Positions 7,452 through 16,272 of a stretch of 64,000 bases of DNA are shown one piece after another (the stretch's first letter is position 1; every line of letters begins with the position of its first letter). This DNA is from CAZNPL01 sp964574815 (GTDB lineage Bacteria; Planctomycetota; Phycisphaerae; UBA1845), in assembly GCA_964574815.1 (NCBI GenBank), contig CAZNPL010000026.1, forward strand, positions 1 through 64,000, written 5' to 3'. The notes below the pieces were generated by a model that was not told the origin of the DNA, made no database searches, and was given only the letters and a program-made list of their open reading frames with translations. Position numbers and translations under genes: made by a program.

Positions 7452-8867
7452 TCAACGCGTCAACAGCCGCCCCGGATCTTCAAGATAGCCCTTCACCTCG
7501 TTAAGAAACGCCTGGGCCTCCGCACCATCGACCAGCCGGTGATCGTACGTGAGGCTCAGAGGCAGAATCAGGCGCACTTCCACTTCATCGTTGTCACGAA
7601 CAACCGGCATCTTACGCGCGCGCCCGGGCAGCAGGACGGCCGCTTCGGGGTAATTGATGATCGGCGTCGCGTAGCGGCCGCCGATGGCGCCGAGGTTGCT
7701 CACGCTGAACGTGCCGCCCTTGAGGTCATTGAGTTCGAAGTCGCCGGAACGGACCCGCTCGCTCATCTGTTCGATGGCTCGGGCCGCCTCGAAGATGCTC
7801 AGCGTCTCCGCATCGCGCAAGACAGGGACGATCAGCCCGCGGTCGGTCGCCACTGCAATGCCGATGTTGTAGTACTCCTTGTAGATGATCTCCCCTCGTT
7901 CCAGATCGAGCGAGGCGTTGACCATCGGGTGGTCCTTCAGCGCACCCAGCGCCGCGCGAACGATAAACGGCAGGGGCGTGAACTCCGTGCCCTCGAAGTC
8001 ATCTTGATGCTCCTGTCGGAAGGCCTCGAGCTCGGTGACGTCGGCGTCGTCGAAATGCGTCACGTGCGCGGCCGCATCCTTCGAAGCCCGCATGCGCTTG
8101 GCGATGGTCTTGCGGATCGCCGCCATCGGTTCGCGGCGTATCACGCCCCAATGGTCGGTTTCGCGGCCCTCGTGCGGCGCTGCGGCCTCAGCGGTCTCGC
8201 GGGCGGCGCGTTTCACGTCACCCGTCGAGATCCAGCCTCCCGTCCCGCTGCCCTCGATCTTCTCCAGGTCCACGCCCAGTTCCCGCGCGAGGCGGCGCGT
8301 CGATGGGGCCGCGGGAATGTCGCCGGGCGAGAGGGCCGGTCGGGGCGCCTTTTCTTCGGCTTCGGGCTCTTCAGCATCCGCGCGCTCCTCGGCCGGCTCC
8401 TCCTCCGCGGCTACTTCGGACGGTTCTTTGTCGCCCGCCGGCTCGGGCTCTTCTTCTTCCGGCTCTTTTGGTTCCTTCTTCTTCTCGTCCTCTGTTTCGC
8501 GCTCGGCAGTCTCTTTCTTCTTTGCTCTCTTTTCTTTCGCTTCTTCTTCCGCGTCTGTGTCGCGTTCCTCCTCCTGCTCCTTTTCGTCCTCTTCGGCGCC
8601 TTGTGCTGTTTCGTCTTTGGCCTCGCCGTCGCCGACCTCCAGCGTCATGAGCAAATCGCCCAGGGAGACCTCCTGATTGTTCTGGACGTGGATCTGTGTG
8701 ACTTTGCCGGCCTTGGGGCTGGGCATCTGGGCCACGGCCTTCTCGGTCTCGAGCTCCAGGATGTTCTGGTCCTTCTCGACCTCGTCACCCTCGCCGACCA
8801 GAATGCCCACCACCGTAGCGGACTCGACGCCTTCCCCCATGTCAGGCAGCTTGACCTCTTCTTCCAT
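7452..8867 (-). CDS. aceF: Pyruvate dehydrogenase E2, dihydrolipoamide acetyltransferase
   Basis: 471 residues. One lipoyl domain (1-79) carries the lipoyl lysine in ETEKAVAQMPS. A very long linker rich in E, K and A (about 80-175) follows, then the E1/E3-binding domain (about 183-220, PSTRRLARELGVDLEKIEG) and the catalytic domain ending in the active-site motif DHRLVDGAEA. It transfers acetyl from lipoamide to CoA. It begins 12 bp after aceE and so forms the E1-E2 pair of PDH. No E3 (lpd) gene is in the window; E3 must be supplied from elsewhere. The charged linker is longer and more acidic than the usual Ala-Pro linker. Confidence 0.95.
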   Translation of the reverse strand: MEEEVKLPDMGEGVESATVVGILVGEGDEVEKDQNILELETEKAVAQMPSPKAGKVTQIHVQNNQEVSLGDLLMTLEVGDGEAKDETAQGAEEDEKEQEEERDTDAEEEAKEKRAKKKETAERETEDEKKKEPKEPEEEEPEPAGDKEPSEVAAEEEPAEERADAEEPEAEEKAPRPALSPGDIPAAPSTRRLARELGVDLEKIEGSGTGGWISTGDVKRAARETAEAAAPHEGRETDHWGVIRREPMAAIRKTIAKRMRASKDAAAHVTHFDDADVTELEAFRQEHQDDFEGTEFTPLPFIVRAALGALKDHPMVNASLDLERGEIIYKEYYNIGIAVATDRGLIVPVLRDAETLSIFEAARAIEQMSERVRSGDFELNDLKGGTFSVSNLGAIGGRYATPIINYPEAAVLLPGRARKMPVVRDNDEVEVRLILPLSLTYDHRLVDGAEAQAFLNEVKGYLEDPGRLLTR

Positions 8868-8879
8868 GGTCGCTCTCTC

Positions 8880-11549
8880 TCAGGACTTCCAGGGAACCGG
8901 CTTGTCGGGATCGATCTTCAGATCGTCGATTGCCTGGGATAGCGATTTCTTGTCAAAGCGATCCTCGAGCGCCAGCCGATGCAGCGCCGTCAGCACGATG
9001 CTTTCGGCGTCCACTTCGAAGAAACGCCGCAAATCCGACGCCGCGTCGCTGCGGCCGAGGCCGTCTGTTCCGAGCGCCGTGAGGCCGCCGGGGACCCACC
9101 GGTCGATCTGCTCGGGCACGGCGCGCACCCAGTCCGACGCCGCGAGGAAGGGGCCCTCCACGTCGGCGAGCGTCTCTTCCAAATAAGATTGCCGCGGCGA
9201 CTCGTCCGGATGCAGCCGGGACCAGCGCTCCGCCTCGAGTGCATCGCGGCGAAGCTCGCAGTAGCTCGTCGCGCTCCATACGTCGCTGGAGACCTCATAC
9301 TGCTCGGCGAGAATCTCCTGGGCCCGCAGCACCTCGAACATGATGGTGCCGCTCCCAAACAACTGCACGCGCGGAGCATCTTCACCCGCATCACGGCTCG
9401 CGTAGTGATAGAGACCACGACAGATGTCCTCGGCACTGACGTCCTCTGTCATGGACGGCATCTCGTGGTTCTCGTTCTGGATCGTGATGTAGTACATCGC
9501 CGTTTCGCCTTTCTGGTACATGCGCCGCATGCCGTCCAGAACGATCACCGGGATTTCGTACGCGAACGAAGGCTCGTACGGGCGAACCGTCGGGTAGGCG
9601 GATGCGAACAGATGGCTGTGGCCGTCCTCGTGTTGCAGTCCCTCGCCGAAAAGCGTCGTCCGTCCCGCCGTCCCGCCGATCAGGAAGCCGCGACAGCGGG
9701 CGTCGCCGGCAGCCCAGATCAGATCGCCCACGCGCTGGAACCCGAAGATCGAATAGAACATGAAGAACGGGATCATGTGGATGCCCCAGCGGGCGCAGCT
9801 CGTTCCCGCGGCGATGAAGGACGAGGCGCAGCCGGCCTCGGTGATGCCCTCTTCGAGAATCTGCCCGTCGGTGGCCTCGCGGTAATAAAGCATCTTCTCG
9901 ACGTCGACCGGCTCGTAGTTCTGTCCCCAGTGCGAGTAAATGCCGCATTGACGGAACAGCGATTCCATCCCAAAGGTGCGGGCCTCGTCCGGAACAATCG
10001 GGACGATGCGTTCGCCGATGTTGTCATCGCGCAGCAGACGACTCAGCAGCCGCACGAACGCCATCGTCGTTGAAACCGGCTTTTCGCCGCCCTCGAGCAA
10101 GTCTTCGAACTCCTCCAGAGACGGCGTTTCCAGCGGTTCGGCCGATTCCTGCCGCTGCGGCACGAAGCCGCCGAGCGCTTCCCGCCGCTCGTGCAGGTAT
10201 CGAATCTCCTCGCTGTCGTCGTCCGGCCTGCAGAATGGGGCCTCGGCGATGTTCTCGTCCGGGCAGGGCAGTTGGAACTCGTCGCGGAGCGTGCGAAGCT
10301 GGTCTTCGTCGAGCTTCTTCTGCTTGTGGCTGATGTTCTGGCCTTCGCCCGCTTCGCCCTGGCGATAGCCTTTGATCGTCTGTGCGAGGATGACGGTCGG
10401 GCGATCGTCGGTTTCGACGGCCGCCTTGTACGCGGCGTAGACCTTCTTTTCGTCGTGCCCGCCTCGGCGGAGCATCTCGAGGCGCTCGTCGGTCAATTCC
10501 TCGACCAGCTCCTTCAATTCGGGGTCTGCTCCGAACAGGTGTTCGCGCATGTAGCCGCCGCCGGCCACCACGTACTTCTGGTATTCGCCGTCGGGAATCT
10601 CACTAAGGCGCTGAACCAGCTTGGGGCCGGCGTCGGATTGCAGGAGCGGGTCCCAGTCTTCGCTCCAGACGACCTTGATGACGTTCCACCCCGCGCCACG
10701 GAAGAGGCCTTCGAGCTCCTGGATGATGTTGTCGTTGCCGCGAACCGGGCCATCCAGGCGCTGCAGGTTGCAGTTCACGACATAGATCAAGTTATCGAGC
10801 TTCTCGCGACCCGCCAGATACACACCCGCGGTGGCCTCCGGCTCATCCATCTCACCATCGCCGATGAGCGCCCAGACCTTCGCGTCCGTGGGTTGGAGAA
10901 TGCCGCGGTCGATGAGGTAGCGCTGGAAACGGGCTTCATAGGTAGCCATGATCGGCGCGAGGCCCATGGATACTGATGGGATTTCCCAGAAATCGGGCAT
11001 CAGCCACGGATGGGGATAGGAGCTGACGCCGCCCTCTGGCTGCAGTTCCCGGCGGAAGTTGTCGATTTCGGTTTCCGAGAGGCGCCCCTCGACAAAGGCA
11101 CGGGCGTACACCCCGGGCGAAGCGTGCCCCTGAAAGTAAACCCGATCGCCGGGATGGTTATCGTTTCGGGCGCGGAAGAAGTGATTGAATCCCACCTCCC
11201 ACAGAACGGACGCGGAAGAATAGGTTGAAAGGTGACCGCCGATTCCGGGGGTGCGCTGATTCGCCCGGACGACCATGGCCATCGCATTCCAGCGTATGTA
11301 CGCACGAATTCGCCGCTCGAGATCGAGATCCCCCGGATAGGGCGGCTGGGCATCGGGCGGGATCGTGTTCACATACGGCGTCGTCGCGGCAAACGGCAGG
11401 TCGAGCCCGGCGCGATAAGCTCGTTCGTTGATCAGGCGGAGCAGTTCGCGCGCTCGCTCCGGATCCTCATGCTCAAGCAGATAGTCTAACGAGGCGAGCC
11501 AGTCTCGAGTCTGAATGTCCTGGTTGGCCGTGTCCGATTTCGTCGCCAA
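8880..11549 (-). CDS. aceE: Pyruvate dehydrogenase E1, homodimeric type
   Basis: 889 residues, the usual size for AceE-type E1, which decarboxylates pyruvate with thiamine diphosphate and acetylates lipoyl-E2. Landmarks: a cofactor-binding GDGEMDEPE segment in the N-terminal domain, TIKGYRQGEAGEGQNISH in the middle, and the C-terminal transketolase-like domain. The proposed start is TTG 11549, preceded by GGAACGAGGTGG; the protein then begins LATKSDTANQ, which matches where the family starts. The longer open frame to 11648 is not coding-like. Transcribed from the module at 11675-11727 with a leader of about 120 nt. Confidence 0.93.
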   Translation of the reverse strand: MATKSDTANQDIQTRDWLASLDYLLEHEDPERARELLRLINERAYRAGLDLPFAATTPYVNTIPPDAQPPYPGDLDLERRIRAYIRWNAMAMVVRANQRTPGIGGHLSTYSSASVLWEVGFNHFFRARNDNHPGDRVYFQGHASPGVYARAFVEGRLSETEIDNFRRELQPEGGVSSYPHPWLMPDFWEIPSVSMGLAPIMATYEARFQRYLIDRGILQPTDAKVWALIGDGEMDEPEATAGVYLAGREKLDNLIYVVNCNLQRLDGPVRGNDNIIQELEGLFRGAGWNVIKVVWSEDWDPLLQSDAGPKLVQRLSEIPDGEYQKYVVAGGGYMREHLFGADPELKELVEELTDERLEMLRRGGHDEKKVYAAYKAAVETDDRPTVILAQTIKGYRQGEAGEGQNISHKQKKLDEDQLRTLRDEFQLPCPDENIAEAPFCRPDDDSEEIRYLHERREALGGFVPQRQESAEPLETPSLEEFEDLLEGGEKPVSTTMAFVRLLSRLLRDDNIGERIVPIVPDEARTFGMESLFRQCGIYSHWGQNYEPVDVEKMLYYREATDGQILEEGITEAGCASSFIAAGTSCARWGIHMIPFFMFYSIFGFQRVGDLIWAAGDARCRGFLIGGTAGRTTLFGEGLQHEDGHSHLFASAYPTVRPYEPSFAYEIPVIVLDGMRRMYQKGETAMYYITIQNENHEMPSMTEDVSAEDICRGLYHYASRDAGEDAPRVQLFGSGTIMFEVLRAQEILAEQYEVSSDVWSATSYCELRRDALEAERWSRLHPDESPRQSYLEETLADVEGPFLAASDWVRAVPEQIDRWVPGGLTALGTDGLGRSDAASDLRRFFEVDAESIVLTALHRLALEDRFDKKSLSQAIDDLKIDPDKPVPWKS

Positions 11550-11674
11550 GCGCCACCTCGTTCCTTCACCGCCCGCGCAGCACGAGTCATTTCGCGCGTG
11601 ACGACTGCGAGTACGCCAGAGCGCATGCACGCGCACGGCCTTGACCAATGTGCTCCTCCGATCTCACGCTCACT

Positions 11675-11727
11675 TGTGTAACAATGAGAACTGTCATCCG
11701 CCTGAAAGCGACCTGAATTTGCTGTCA
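11675..11727 (-). promoter_or_regulatory. Shared promoter module upstream of aceE-aceF
   Basis: TGACA at 0, TTCA at 10, TCA at 22, ACAG at 33 and -10-like TACACA at 47, minus strand. Two successive TTCAGG words 11 bp apart are especially clear. Module and leader occupy the gap between the metallo-hydrolase gene and aceE. Confidence 0.65.
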
Positions 11728-11833
11728 TGGCGGCGGCGGGGACGCTTGCGCAGCGATTGTGCCCCCGGCAAAGAAGAACAACTGCTGTCACTCCGAGCGC
11801 ACTCACCCGAAGGAGCAGGTTGGAGCAGTACCA

Positions 11834-12556
11834 TCAGCGTAGAACGCGACGCATTCCGTCGTGGGCGAACTGCGCATGTACGCCGCGTTCATCGGCCCAG
11901 CGGCGAAGTTGAGCGTTCAGCTTGCGTTCATCGCCCGTGACGATCTCGGAGCCGCAGTGGGTGATGATGGCCTCGGGGACGCCGGCCTTTTCGCACCAGG
12001 TCAACTGGGTTCGGACCGGCGCGTGTCCGATCAGATGTTCGCCGCGCCGGCGGACCATCTGCCCTTGCATCGTGGCCCCGTCGCCGATGTAAAGGCGGAC
12101 ACCGTTAAGCGCCTCATCCCGGTCGGTGATGTACACGACGTCGGGTGCGTAGAAGATTGTGACCGCGCCGGCGCAAATTCGATAGCCCACGGCCGGGCAT
12201 CGGATGGAGTGTTCCACGCCGACCGCAGTAAACTCGATACCGCAGACACCGGCGGTCTCCGACTCTCTCAGGACGTGCCGCTCCCCAATGCGGAACTCGT
12301 CGATGACGTCCCAGGTGTCCTTCGTGGCGTACGCCGGACAGTCAACACCGTCCTGCAATCCGTCCGCGTGGTCCGGATGCGCGTGAGTCAGGACGATCGC
12401 ATTCGGTCGGATCTCGCCGATGCGCCCGCGCCAATCTTCCCCGGCGTCCACCATCACCCGCCGTCCGCGATAGCCTACGAGCAAGGACGTGTGCCGTTGG
12501 TGCCGACGATTTTGTGCCTCGATGTAGCCACGGGTACCGAGAAAAACGAGGACCAC
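11834..12556 (-). CDS. MBL-fold metallo-hydrolase
   Basis: 240 residues. The zinc motif HAHPDHADG places His58, His60, Asp62 and His63; a second histidine cluster appears in TAVGVEHSIRCPAVGY and later IGHAPVRTQ and ITHCGSEIV. The layout resembles RNase Z/ElaC-like or lactonase-like MBL proteins acting on phosphodiesters or esters; the substrate is unknown. The start is GTG 12556 with an AAAGG-type RBS. It lies 100 bp downstream of the rhodanese gene on the same strand. Confidence 0.85.
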   Translation of the reverse strand: MVLVFLGTRGYIEAQNRRHQRHTSLLVGYRGRRVMVDAGEDWRGRIGEIRPNAIVLTHAHPDHADGLQDGVDCPAYATKDTWDVIDEFRIGERHVLRESETAGVCGIEFTAVGVEHSIRCPAVGYRICAGAVTIFYAPDVVYITDRDEALNGVRLYIGDGATMQGQMVRRRGEHLIGHAPVRTQLTWCEKAGVPEAIITHCGSEIVTGDERKLNAQLRRWADERGVHAQFAHDGMRRVLR

Positions 12557-12656
12557 GCTGCGTACCTTTCCCCCGAACGCGGACTTGAATTACTGGTTCG
12601 CCGTGCGACCGCACGACCCACCGATCGGCGGCGCCGCACCGCACGCGCCTGCCGCC

Positions 12657-14405
12657 CTACGGGGCATAGACCAGAACGCGCGGGTAACCCAGGATATTCA
12701 GAGCGAAGTAGTGCACTGTCGCCTCGGCGGGATCTTCCGAATAACAGACGAGTTCGGAGAACCGCGGCACATCCGCCCCGTCGTACAGGGACCACAGGGA
12801 TCCGGCCGACTTCAAAATGCCTTCCTCGGTCACGGTCTGGGTCCAGGGCACGTGGATGTAGGAATCGAACGGCAACTCGGCGGGCAACTCCACGGAGCTC
12901 ACAATCCACACACGAGAATAGGGATAATCGGTCTGCTCGTCGATGCTTCGTAGACGGACCGTTTCGTTCACGTTGCTCGTGAACGACTGCGGTTGGATGG
13001 CCACGTCGATGGGCGTTGTCGCATCGGCGATAATCGTGTCTTCGGTGGACGTTTCGTTTCCCGCTGTGGTCCAGCCTGCCAGGCCCTCGGCCGCGATCGA
13101 GGCCTCCTGGTGGCCCAGGTGGTGCAGCAGCCAGAACATCAAGGTTGCACGGGGCGTCACAGCTTCATCGACGATAACGGCCTCGAACGCATCCCCCACA
13201 CCGTTGGCGCCCAGTTCCTCGCCCCATGCGGTCGGTGCGCGCGATAACACCGTTTCTGTATCACTCGCGTCGACGTTGACGGACCACGGGATATGGCCCG
13301 ACTGGTACTCCTCATAAGAACGCACATCGACGGCAATCGCCGGAGAAGCGGGCATGAGTCTCTGCATCCGTTCGCCGATCCACCATTCCAGCCAGTCGGT
13401 GCCGCGCAGCCAATCATCGTTGCCATAGAGGTTGACGGGCAGATTGCGCGGGTCCTCGATCCAGGCGAGGTATGACCCCGTATAGTTCTGCACGTGCGGA
13501 AACTCCAGAACGTGGGCGAACGTGAAGTAGACCGCCGCGGACAGAGGGTTGCCGCCGCAATACGTGATGACCGTCTTGTCCGGGGTGATGCCCTCCACGC
13601 CAAGCAATGTCTCAAGAGACGCCACCGATCGCCACGTTCCATCCGCGTTGAAAAAGTATCCCAGCGGAATGTCGATGGTCGTCGGAATATGGCCGCCTTC
13701 GGTGTAAGCGACGTAGGAGCCGTAATGCCAACTCGGGGTCAGGCCGCTCACGAGGACGACGTCGGGGTCGGAGATCGCCTCGAACACGTCGTCGGTGGTG
13801 GCCACGTTGGTGACATCGGGATCGGCGGCGACGAAATCACCCCTTTCAGGCTCGGTTCTCACCGTGGAGGTCTCTCCGCCCTGCGCCGTCCATTCGCGCA
13901 GGCCGCCGTCGAGTATCACGATGTTCGTGAATCCGTGCCGGGTCAGAGTCCAGAAGAAGCGGGCGGCGTGGAAATGTCCGCCGGCGTCGTACACGACCAC
14001 CGTGTTACCCTCGGAGATCCCAAAGCGGCGGACCGCGTCCTGAATGATCTGCGGCGGCCCGTCCTGAAAGGGAACGTCCGCCCATGGGTCTACGAAGAAG
14101 TCGATTCCACCCCCGTACGAAACGTCGATCCCATACGAATCCGCCTCTTCCGGGGAGAAGGAGGCGCTCACCGCTCCGGGGATGTGGCCCGCCATGTACT
14201 CTGAGGTCGGACGCGCGTCAATGACCACAAGGTTCTCGTCATCCATATGTTCATTGAGCCACGTCGCACTCACGAGGCGGTGAGTTCCGGGTATGTCGCC
14301 TTTTCCGTTGTCGTTACCATCGACCGGAGGGATGAGAACGCCGCATCCATTCAGGCACAAAGCGGCATACAAAACGCACGACTGGCAAACATGTTTCGCC
14401 TTCAT
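12657..14405 (-). CDS. Lipoprotein with four rhodanese-like domains
   Basis: 582 residues. A signal peptide ends in a lipobox (CLNGC), so it should be anchored in the membrane outside the cytoplasm. Four rhodanese-like domains follow, at about 45-175, 200-320, 345-460 and 480-582. At the active-site loop they read VVVYDAGG, VITYCGGN, VIVDEAVT and LVCYSEDP. Only the second therefore keeps the catalytic cysteine; the others have Asp, Asp and Ser. Tandem two-domain sulfurtransferases are common, a four-domain exported one is not. ATG has GGAGGA upstream. Sulfur carrier or thiosulfate:cyanide transferase activity is inferred. Confidence 0.85.
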   Translation of the reverse strand: MKAKHVCQSCVLYAALCLNGCGVLIPPVDGNDNGKGDIPGTHRLVSATWLNEHMDDENLVVIDARPTSEYMAGHIPGAVSASFSPEEADSYGIDVSYGGGIDFFVDPWADVPFQDGPPQIIQDAVRRFGISEGNTVVVYDAGGHFHAARFFWTLTRHGFTNIVILDGGLREWTAQGGETSTVRTEPERGDFVAADPDVTNVATTDDVFEAISDPDVVLVSGLTPSWHYGSYVAYTEGGHIPTTIDIPLGYFFNADGTWRSVASLETLLGVEGITPDKTVITYCGGNPLSAAVYFTFAHVLEFPHVQNYTGSYLAWIEDPRNLPVNLYGNDDWLRGTDWLEWWIGERMQRLMPASPAIAVDVRSYEEYQSGHIPWSVNVDASDTETVLSRAPTAWGEELGANGVGDAFEAVIVDEAVTPRATLMFWLLHHLGHQEASIAAEGLAGWTTAGNETSTEDTIIADATTPIDVAIQPQSFTSNVNETVRLRSIDEQTDYPYSRVWIVSSVELPAELPFDSYIHVPWTQTVTEEGILKSAGSLWSLYDGADVPRFSELVCYSEDPAEATVHYFALNILGYPRVLVYAP

Positions 14406-14512
14406 CTTGCTGCTCCTCCAACGTGGCCGCCCGATCCCTTTCCCGGAAACAGCAAAACGCCGTCAACGCTTCGTTCGGACATGCCGACCATTCATCGGCA
14501 CACCCCACGGCG

Positions 14513-15577
14513 TTACATGCCGCCCTCGTAGCGAATCAGGGGCTTGATGATGTCTTCTTCCTTGCTGCGCATCAGCTCGAAGGCGCGGTCCAGTTCCTCG
14601 AACGAGAACGTGTGCGTCGTCATCGGCGTCGGGTCCACCCGCCCCGTCTCAAGCAGCCTCAGCAGACGCTGCATGCGTACTTTCCCGCCCGGGCACAGGG
14701 CCGTGCGGATCGTCTTGTCGCTCATGCCTACGCCCCAGGCAACCCGCGGGATCTTCACGTAGTCACCCTGGCCATGATAACCGATATTCGAGATCACGCC
14801 GCCGGGGCGCGTCACCTTGACGCATGCCTCGAATGTGGCCTGCCCCCCGAGCGCTTCGATCGCCGCATCGACGCCGACGCCGTCGGTCAAGTCCATGACG
14901 GCCTCGACAGGATCGCGCTCGGTGAAGTCCACAACAACGTCCGCCCCGTAGTGTCTGGCCAGTTCCTTTCGATTCGGCACACTCTCGACGGCGATGACCT
15001 GACCGGCCCCGCGCAGACGGCAGCCGAGGGTGGCCATCAGCCCGACCGGTCCCTGTGCAAAGACGGCCACCGTCCCTCCGAACGGAATGTCGGCGTTCTC
15101 GGCGCCGGCAAACCCGGTTGACATCATGTCGCAGGTGTAGACGGCCTTCTCGTCCGGCACGTTGTCCGGGATGGGCGCCAGGTTGGCCTCCGCGGCATTC
15201 ACGTGAAAGAACTCCGCGAAGACGCCGTCTTTCTTGTTCGCAAACTTCCATCCGCCGAGCGTCTCCTGACACTGCGAGGTGTATCCCCGGATGCAGTTCG
15301 GGCACCGATAGCAGGGTGTGATGGCGTTGACCGCGACGCGGTCGCCGGGCTTGACGGTGTGCACCTCGCTGCCCACCTGGTGCACCACGCCGACGGCCTC
15401 GTGGCCGAGGGTAAGGTTCTCACGCGGACCCACACCGCCGTCCACGGTATGGACGTCCGACGTGCAAACCAGGGCGGCGCGGGTCCGGACGATTGCGTCG
15501 TTGGGGCCGGGTTTCTCCAGGTCCGGCTTGTCCATGAAGCCGACTTCCCCGATTTTCTTCATCACAAATGTCTGCAT
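14513..15577 (-). CDS. Zinc-dependent secondary alcohol dehydrogenase
   Basis: 354-residue MDR protein. It resembles the thermophilic secondary-alcohol dehydrogenase type: catalytic zinc ligands Cys38 (VCTSDVHTV), His59 and Glu60 (GHEAVG), and the acidic ligand in CDMMSTGF. A four-cysteine structural zinc lobe (Cys89, 92, 95, 103) is also present. A nucleotide-binding region (FAQGPVGLMA) follows. It would interconvert alcohols with ketones or aldehydes using NAD(P). Its ATG overlaps the stop of the DUF2934 gene by one base (TGATG), indicating translational coupling; AGGAG is 8 nt upstream. Confidence 0.9.
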   Translation of the reverse strand: MQTFVMKKIGEVGFMDKPDLEKPGPNDAIVRTRAALVCTSDVHTVDGGVGPRENLTLGHEAVGVVHQVGSEVHTVKPGDRVAVNAITPCYRCPNCIRGYTSQCQETLGGWKFANKKDGVFAEFFHVNAAEANLAPIPDNVPDEKAVYTCDMMSTGFAGAENADIPFGGTVAVFAQGPVGLMATLGCRLRGAGQVIAVESVPNRKELARHYGADVVVDFTERDPVEAVMDLTDGVGVDAAIEALGGQATFEACVKVTRPGGVISNIGYHGQGDYVKIPRVAWGVGMSDKTIRTALCPGGKVRMQRLLRLLETGRVDPTPMTTHTFSFEELDRAFELMRSKEEDIIKPLIRYEGGM

Positions 15578-15876
15578 CAGCCCGGCTCCTTTGTTGTTTT
15601 GGTGCGCTTGCTACGAACCGCCTTGGCCACTCGGCTGGCGGCTTTCGCCCGCAGCTCCTCCTGCGCCTCCAGCCAGTCCGACTCGGCGTCACCGGGCGTG
15701 CCCTGGGCCGTTCGTCTGGCATAGATCTCGTACGCCTTGGCTCGGATATGCTCCGGATCGAGAGACGGTTCGCCACCGGGCGCGGCGGTCTTGGCGCGAG
15801 GTTTTGAGCGGCTCGTGGTCGTTGTTCCAGCCTTCCTGCGTGGAGCCGGTTGACTCTTGGACGGTGTCTTGGCCAT
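15577..15876 (-). CDS. DUF2934 protein
   Basis: 99 residues. A DUF2934 motif (HIRAKAYEIYARR...GDAESDWLEAQEEL) occupies about 43-76, between strongly basic, Ala/Lys/Arg-rich ends that could bind nucleic acid. The family has no established function and is frequent in stress-type gene neighbourhoods. ATG has AAAGGA upstream. First gene of a two-gene operon with the alcohol dehydrogenase, reading from the module at 15969-16021. Confidence 0.8.
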   Translation of the reverse strand: MAKTPSKSQPAPRRKAGTTTTSRSKPRAKTAAPGGEPSLDPEHIRAKAYEIYARRTAQGTPGDAESDWLEAQEELRAKAASRVAKAVRSKRTKTTKEPG

Positions 15877-15968
15877 AGGTATTCCTTTCGAACTTCTTCG
15901 AGCACGAGCGTCCGCCTGGCGATCATGCTCTTGGAGATTCCATCCATCGTTTCCCGTAGCGTCGGGCC

Positions 15969-16021
15969 AATATCCACAGGCATCCTGACAGCGACATTAA
16001 CAGCGGCTGACTCCGCGTTTA
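15969..16021 (-). promoter_or_regulatory. Shared promoter module upstream of DUF2934-adh
   Basis: A weaker copy: TAAAC at 0, GTCA at 10, TAA at 22, TCAG at 33, but a strong -10 GATATT at 47. It is divergent from the BON-gene copy at 16146-16198 in a 396-bp intergenic region; I see nothing else there. Confidence 0.55.
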
Positions 16022-16145
16022 GTAGATCGCCGTGCGCGCTATCGTCGCCACCATGCGCGGCGGTCCCAACCAAGCGCGGGTATCACGTTCAGTCTTTCGC
16101 CTCGCGACTGCCGAACACCGCCCGGCGCGGGCGGCCGCGTTGCGA

Positions 16146-16198
16146 TTACGCGAAATTCAAATCCCATTCAGGCGCGGTTCACTTAACCCTTCGACACT
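16146..16198 (+). promoter_or_regulatory. Shared promoter module upstream of the first BON protein
   Basis: TTACG at 0, TTCA at 10, TCA at 22, TCA (then C) at 33, -10-like GACACT at 47. The ATG of the BON gene follows 74 bp downstream. Confidence 0.65.
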
Positions 16199-16272
16199 GT
16201 TGATTGTTCGGCATCGCTCATCGGGAGCCATGCCGCGTCGAATGGCATAATTGAACGAAAGGAGAGAGGAAC

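Noticed and set aside
7440..8942. 500-codon open frame antisense to aceF
   Set aside because: Low-complexity Leu/Phe text produced by the acidic linker of E2 read backwards.
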